A stretch of DNA of 57,471 bases from Candidatus Zixiibacteriota bacterium (GTDB taxonomy: Bacteria > Zixibacteria > MSB-5A5 > UM-FILTER-46-8): assembly GCA_026983835.1 (NCBI GenBank), contig JALSTH010000057.1, forward strand, positions 1-57,471. Reading direction: 5' to 3'. Below the pieces are notes generated by a model. The model was given only the letters and a program-made list of their open reading frames with translations. It ran no database searches and was not told where the DNA came from. Within the stretch, counting starts at the first letter, position 1. Every line of letters starts with the position of its first letter. Position numbers and translations under genes: made by a program. Below are positions 53,034 through 57,471 of the stretch, piece after piece.

Positions 53034-55172
53034 ATGCTCGGCTCCGCTCTGCCGGATATTTTTATAGATGGTTTATTGGTCCTTGTTTTCGGCATAATAT
53101 TCCATCTTAAAAGATATTTACGCCCTTCTTCCGCTTGGGAGAAAATTTACATCAGTGCGGGTTTGGTTCTTTTGGGAAGATCCATTAATTTCTGGGATAT
53201 TATTTCGGGAGGTAATCTACCCTCCTTTATTAACGGGCCAAACAAAGTTGTATTGGAGGGCGCAATCGGATATATCGGCGGGATTATATTTCTATCCGGG
53301 GGCTTTTTGGAACTCATTCCGAAAATATCCGAATTGCGGTCCGGGTCAAAATTAAGTGATGGCGTAGGATATTTATATAGGGCTGCCGATTCGGTGATTT
53401 ATCCCGGTTGCGATCTAAAAAAAGTTTCAAAAACGATATGCGCCTATACCGCCAACAGCTTCAAGCTAAAAGCTCTTTTTATACATCTTGTATCACCGAA
53501 AGGCGGGACACTGAAATTCTATAACGGAAAAGCTTTCGATTATAACAACAATTGGTATAAACGGGAATTCCCCATAAAAAATTCGCTTCCCGGAAATGCC
53601 CTTACCAAAGGGAGAATAACCCGCTCGGAACCTTTGGAAAGTCTATCTCCAAGAAATATCGATATAATCAACGGCGGAGGATATATCTATATCGGGCAAC
53701 CGATAATTACCGAGAACCGCCACTGGGGAGTTTTGGGGGCTATTATTCCGCCTAATTATGAATATCGGGGTGCGATGGAAAAGTTTATGAAATATCTCTC
53801 CGGTAGAATTGGGGCTTGTTTGGATTATGAAAAGGCAAATCGCGAAGTTTCGGTTAAGCAGAGGTATATCAATTTATACCTCTCCACAATGGAGATACTT
53901 AATAAATGGCATAAGGAAGATGTCTCTTTGCCCAAAATGGCGGATAAGTTGAGGGAGTACATCGGTTATGAATACCTGTTTTTAGCCCGATTGGATGGCA
54001 GGGGGGAAAATATGTGGCGATTCGTCTATTCCGACTCGGGGAAGAGTTTGGTGGATAAAGGGGTTGTTGTGCCACGGGACGGCTTGCTTTTGGGAAGGGT
54101 AATACGGAGCAAACGACCCGTAATTTTCGATTTCAATCCCCGAAAGGAGGACGCCAAGTATAACCTCTCCATCCCGCCATCGAATTGTATCGGTGTGCCT
54201 CTCTACAAAAGGCGGAAGATGATAGGCGCGATACTGTTGACCGACAGCAACGGGAAAACCTATAATCAAAACCAATTGAATATGCTTCGGTTCATCGCTC
54301 CGATAATAGCGGAACACCTTTTCTCCATAACCTTGAGGGAGCAATACTATAAGCGTGAGAAACTGCTGTCTTATTTGGCGGAAAAACCGAAAGCTACTTC
54401 CGATGAACGGGAATTCAAGGACTTAATCCGCAAAATAGCCGAGACTTTCACCAAAATAATCCCCATAACATCCTGCAGGGTAATGTTATTGGATGAACAG
54501 GAAAAGGAATTTTTTACCGTCGGTTTATACCAGACCCGCGACTTGGATTGGGATAAGGAATCCCTGAATATAATCCCTGCGGAATCCGCTCAATTCCATT
54601 TAATGGCTCTGAAAAACAATCACCCGATAGTAGTCGACTTCAATAACCAGCGTTTGACAATGAAGGAAAAAGAAAAGCGGCTGCTCTATTATACGGGGAT
54701 ATCCGGTGCGGTGCTAATTCCTATCATCGGAAGTGAGCAAAAATTGGGGATTATCTCCTTGGGGGAGATGAGGAACACAAACCGCCAATCGATAGGAGCG
54801 GAGGATATCAATTTTGCCGCCGCAGTCGGTATGAGACTTGGTTTGATCCTGCAGGGTATTAAGCTTCGCAAAAAAATTAGAAGACTCCGCATAAAAGAAT
54901 TAACGAGTTTCAATTTTAATAACAGCACGCATCGTTTGAAGGGAAACGCGAATTGGAGAAATGATATTATGAACGCCTTGTCAAGTATAATGGGAAGCGT
55001 CGAACTTATCAATAATACGGAGGATAAACCCGTTAACCCCCGTCTGAAAAGGTATCTCGAGATTATCCAACACAACAGCGAGAAAATTTATTCCCTGACA
55101 AACGGGGCGGGAAAAGAGACACATTTATCGGGAAACAAAAGCAGGGAAATCCCGCAACCGAAAAAACAATAA
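53034..55172 (+). CDS. Membrane-anchored GAF-domain sensor with degenerate kinase helix
   Basis: A 712-residue protein. Two or three membrane helices (6-25, 38-55, 75-95) lead to tandem GAF-like domains (about 110-270, 285-445, 460-615). A coiled coil follows and then a HisKA-like dimerisation helix WRNDIMNALSSIMGSVELI (641-659). In sensor kinases this helix reads HD..N with the phospho-acceptor His; here it is NDIMN, with Asn643 at that place, and no ATPase domain follows the last 50 residues. It may sense small molecules or redox cues and pass the signal to a partner, possibly the next gene 15 bases downstream. Sensing ligand unknown. Confidence 0.7.
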   Translation: MLGSALPDIFIDGLLVLVFGIIFHLKRYLRPSSAWEKIYISAGLVLLGRSINFWDIISGGNLPSFINGPNKVVLEGAIGYIGGIIFLSGGFLELIPKISELRSGSKLSDGVGYLYRAADSVIYPGCDLKKVSKTICAYTANSFKLKALFIHLVSPKGGTLKFYNGKAFDYNNNWYKREFPIKNSLPGNALTKGRITRSEPLESLSPRNIDIINGGGYIYIGQPIITENRHWGVLGAIIPPNYEYRGAMEKFMKYLSGRIGACLDYEKANREVSVKQRYINLYLSTMEILNKWHKEDVSLPKMADKLREYIGYEYLFLARLDGRGENMWRFVYSDSGKSLVDKGVVVPRDGLLLGRVIRSKRPVIFDFNPRKEDAKYNLSIPPSNCIGVPLYKRRKMIGAILLTDSNGKTYNQNQLNMLRFIAPIIAEHLFSITLREQYYKREKLLSYLAEKPKATSDEREFKDLIRKIAETFTKIIPITSCRVMLLDEQEKEFFTVGLYQTRDLDWDKESLNIIPAESAQFHLMALKNNHPIVVDFNNQRLTMKEKEKRLLYYTGISGAVLIPIIGSEQKLGIISLGEMRNTNRQSIGAEDINFAAAVGMRLGLILQGIKLRKKIRRLRIKELTSFNFNNSTHRLKGNANWRNDIMNALSSIMGSVELINNTEDKPVNPRLKRYLEIIQHNSEKIYSLTNGAGKETHLSGNKSREIPQPKKQ

Positions 55173-55187
55173 GGAATCAGGGACAAA

Positions 55188-57471
55188 ATGGATTTTAAAG
55201 ATTTCAGCAAAATAAACATAAAATATATCCTAATCGGTATTGCGGGTTTAATAATCCCATCGCTTTTCATCTTTCTCCCCCTTAACCGTATGCAGACCGA
55301 TTTGCACAAAACCGAAGATGAAGCGTTAAGGCGGTCCGTATCCCCAATAACTGCGGAGATTAGGCATTCGGTGGAAGGATTAAAAGATGCTGCTACAAAT
55401 ATGATTTCCTCCAAATCCTTTCACCGAGCCTTATTGAAAAGGAATACAAGCTGGCTGTCGGTGAATCTAAGCCCCAAAAAGAGGGATTACAGAAGTTATG
55501 ACGGTATCTCGATTATCGCCAAAAACGGTAAAAGTTTATTCTCCGCCGGTGTTCTTCCCCCAAAAAAGTTGATGCGAATAAATCCCGTTAAGCGAAAACA
55601 AAAATTGCTTCCTTATCCATCCATCTCAGATGAATTTACAATAGATTACATAAACGACACCCCTTTGCTCGTTATTGAAGAAACGGTCCCTTCACAAAAA
55701 TCGGGCGGGATAGATGGGGTTATCAGGTTAACTAAAAGCTTGGATGCGGATTATTTTCAATCGCTGGGTCAAATAGTCGGAGCGCGTATTGAACTCCTGC
55801 CGGAAAGCGAAATACCCAAAATAAATTGGGCGGAATACAAAAATCTAAATGATACCGATACCGATGTGGAATATTTTTATAAACCCCGCAATAAAGGGGA
55901 AGGTGAATTTGTAATTAATTTTCATAATAATGTTCAAAAGAATAAGGGGATGAACATAAGGGTGTTTATGGATCTTGGCCCCTTGGCAAATCTCTCTACC
56001 CCTTATCCCTTTATTCGATCGTTTCTCCTTCCGATGATATTGCTCGGATATTTATTGTTAATGTATTACCTGCTCAAAATGAGGCTTGAGGAATCTCCCG
56101 CGAACCTTCAAGTCAAAGATCATAACTCGGGAAGCAACAAAGACGAAAAAACTATCGAAGGGAGAACAGCAGCATTAACAAGAGATCAAGAACGATTGCT
56201 GACATATGACAATTCAAATACTACATTAAAAGAGACTTTAATAAGGATAGCTTCCTATGAGAATTTCGGGGAAATGATGTTGGAGGTTCTCCGATATCTT
56301 AGTCCTTATGGTTTTTCCGATTCGGGGATAATCGTGCGGAGAATCGAAAATGAAATGGGGTTATCCCTTGAAGAGATTGAAACTTTCGGTTTCGATAATC
56401 GCCCGAAGTGGGTGGATTATCTCTCGACGAATCGCTCAACGGATTATTTCCGAAATCTAAAAGCCAAGAGAGGGGAAACCTCTTCAATGAGATTGACTTC
56501 TGTTGATGAGATAATCACATTGAGGGTATTTATACTTGGCAAATTCGAGGGATATACATATTATCTGATCAGCAATTTTAATAAGGATGCCGAGCCATTA
56601 AATGATGATTATCATAACCTATTCCCCCTAACGGAAATAATCCTTCCTCGAATAGCCGCTTTTAGCCGAATATCGGGCTATGAGAGGTCGCTTGAGAGTC
56701 ATAAAGTAGCTCAAAAATTATCCTTTACTTTGATTAAGGGCGAAACAGTCGCAGAAATCACGCAGAATTTCCTGCCGGGGATTTGCGATGTCTTTGGGTT
56801 CAACGGCTGTGGATTTTATATCCCCAACTCCCAAAGCGGAGAGTTGATTTGCAGAGGATATTTCGGTCCCTATGAAAGAAATCGGCAGTATATCGAAGCG
56901 CGGGACAAAACAATGGTAAACGAAGCCGTAAAATCCAAGGATATAGTGGAAAGCGACACTCGGGATGGTAAATATATAAAAACAGCGGTGCCTGTGCTAG
57001 ATGATAATCAGGTCTCCGCGGTTTTCCTCATATCGCACGGAGATCCCCTGAAAGATAAGCAGGATAGATTTGTATTGGATTATTTATTCCACCAATTCAC
57101 GCGCCTAACAAAACTCCTTTCCGGTATCGAAAGCGACAGGCTGGAATTGGAAATCAAGCTCGATTCCCTGAAAGAGTTATTGCAGATCTTCGACATAGCG
57201 GACAACATCTCGCAGGATTTATCCCGAACATCCGATTTTTACGAAATGCTGAGGTCGTTGAGCGTAAATTTGAAAGAAGCCCTCAACCTTTCAGGGCTTT
57301 ATTGGATTACTTATGAGGAGAATAACTCAAAGAAGAAACTGAAAGTCAATTATTATGATGAAAAGCTACAATTGAAACAGTTGGATGAGGATGCGGGGAA
57401 AGATATCCTACCCGGACGGTCGCTTGATAATTATGGCTTCTTTGAATATTTCAGCGGTGCGCACCAATCCC
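55188..57471 (+). CDS. Membrane sensor with extracytoplasmic domain and GAF domains, 3' truncated
   Basis: The frame runs from ATG (AGGGA four bases upstream) to the end of the window without a stop, giving 761 residues. A membrane helix (13-32, ILIGIAGLIIPSLFIFLPL) and a second (about 287-303, LPMILLGYLLLMYYLL) enclose an extracytoplasmic domain of some 250 residues with Cache/CHASE-like features (SIIAKNGKSLFSAG). Two or more GAF-like segments follow (near 345-500, 520-640 and a third at the end). It lies directly after the other GAF sensor, so both form one operon. The output domain lies beyond the window; a kinase, phosphatase or cyclase are all possible. Confidence 0.75.
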   Translation, partial: MDFKDFSKINIKYILIGIAGLIIPSLFIFLPLNRMQTDLHKTEDEALRRSVSPITAEIRHSVEGLKDAATNMISSKSFHRALLKRNTSWLSVNLSPKKRDYRSYDGISIIAKNGKSLFSAGVLPPKKLMRINPVKRKQKLLPYPSISDEFTIDYINDTPLLVIEETVPSQKSGGIDGVIRLTKSLDADYFQSLGQIVGARIELLPESEIPKINWAEYKNLNDTDTDVEYFYKPRNKGEGEFVINFHNNVQKNKGMNIRVFMDLGPLANLSTPYPFIRSFLLPMILLGYLLLMYYLLKMRLEESPANLQVKDHNSGSNKDEKTIEGRTAALTRDQERLLTYDNSNTTLKETLIRIASYENFGEMMLEVLRYLSPYGFSDSGIIVRRIENEMGLSLEEIETFGFDNRPKWVDYLSTNRSTDYFRNLKAKRGETSSMRLTSVDEIITLRVFILGKFEGYTYYLISNFNKDAEPLNDDYHNLFPLTEIILPRIAAFSRISGYERSLESHKVAQKLSFTLIKGETVAEITQNFLPGICDVFGFNGCGFYIPNSQSGELICRGYFGPYERNRQYIEARDKTMVNEAVKSKDIVESDTRDGKYIKTAVPVLDDNQVSAVFLISHGDPLKDKQDRFVLDYLFHQFTRLTKLLSGIESDRLELEIKLDSLKELLQIFDIADNISQDLSRTSDFYEMLRSLSVNLKEALNLSGLYWITYEENNSKKKLKVNYYDEKLQLKQLDEDAGKDILPGRSLDNYGFFEYFSGAHQS

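Overview
The window looks like a chromosomal stretch of a Gram-negative bacterium of the Fibrobacteres-Chlorobi-Bacteroidetes type or a neighbouring candidate phylum (Zixibacteria-like lineages are one possibility; this is inference). The evidence is several secreted proteins ending in a type IX secretion (Por) sorting tail of the NYPNPFNAQT...VFTKRMTLLK kind, a PorV/PorQ-family outer-membrane protein, a FadL-type barrel, and an MsbA-like exporter with a sugar-transferase cluster. No transposase, phage gene or CRISPR array was seen.

Layout: 1-1.7 kb, end of a surface-glycan O-acetylation pair (MBOAT and SGNH proteins). 1.7-3.8 kb, a small protein, a PorV-like protein and a YHS metal-binding protein. 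4.1 kb, tRNA-Gln. 4.2-7.7 kb, an AT-rich restriction-modification (R-M) island: methylase, BsaWI-like nuclease and methylase in one operon, followed by relics of a second, related operon and a degenerate HNH gene. 7.8-12.6 kb, M32 carboxypeptidase, a secreted protein, ornithine aminotransferase and tRNA-Lys. 12.7-19 kb, the proteostasis run tig-clpP-clpX-lon with tRNA-Leu and ridA upstream. 19-22.4 kb, a serine-biosynthesis operon DUF1015-serA-serC. 22.9-28.4 kb, a large secreted beta-helix protein, a FadL-like barrel and a CsgG-type lipoprotein-like factor. 28.5-35.7 kb, an MsbA-like ABC exporter and five tightly overlapping sugar transferases. 35.8-39.3 kb, a decapitated secreted-protein gene and a second Lon-type protease. 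39.6-43.1 kb, mnmG, two parS-like sites and lysS. 43.2-48 kb, an AT-rich type III R-M system (mod-res). 48-48.3 kb, gene debris. 48.5-52.8 kb, a lipoprotein, a polysaccharide deacetylase, a cobA-hemD fusion and hemC. 53-57.5 kb, two membrane-anchored GAF sensors, the second cut by the window edge.

How the parts work together: the secreted proteins share three interchangeable modules (beta-helix end, a VPAGGSF domain, and the sorting tail) plus a similar GGGCGG hairpin after the stop codon. This points to a cargo family that spreads and decays by recombination. Both R-M systems are visibly AT-richer than their surroundings and sit beside gene fragments, which suggests two turnover hot spots. 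The two parS-like palindromes at the 3' end of mnmG raise the possibility that this region lies near the chromosome origin, although parA, parB and rsmG are not next to it here.

The most interesting unexplained signals are the parS-like pair, the decayed second R-M operon with its stop-interrupted HNH gene, the nested RNA-like folds at 3.05 and 22.6 kb, the debris field at 48 kb, and a sensor whose dimerisation helix carries Asn where the phospho-acceptor His should be.
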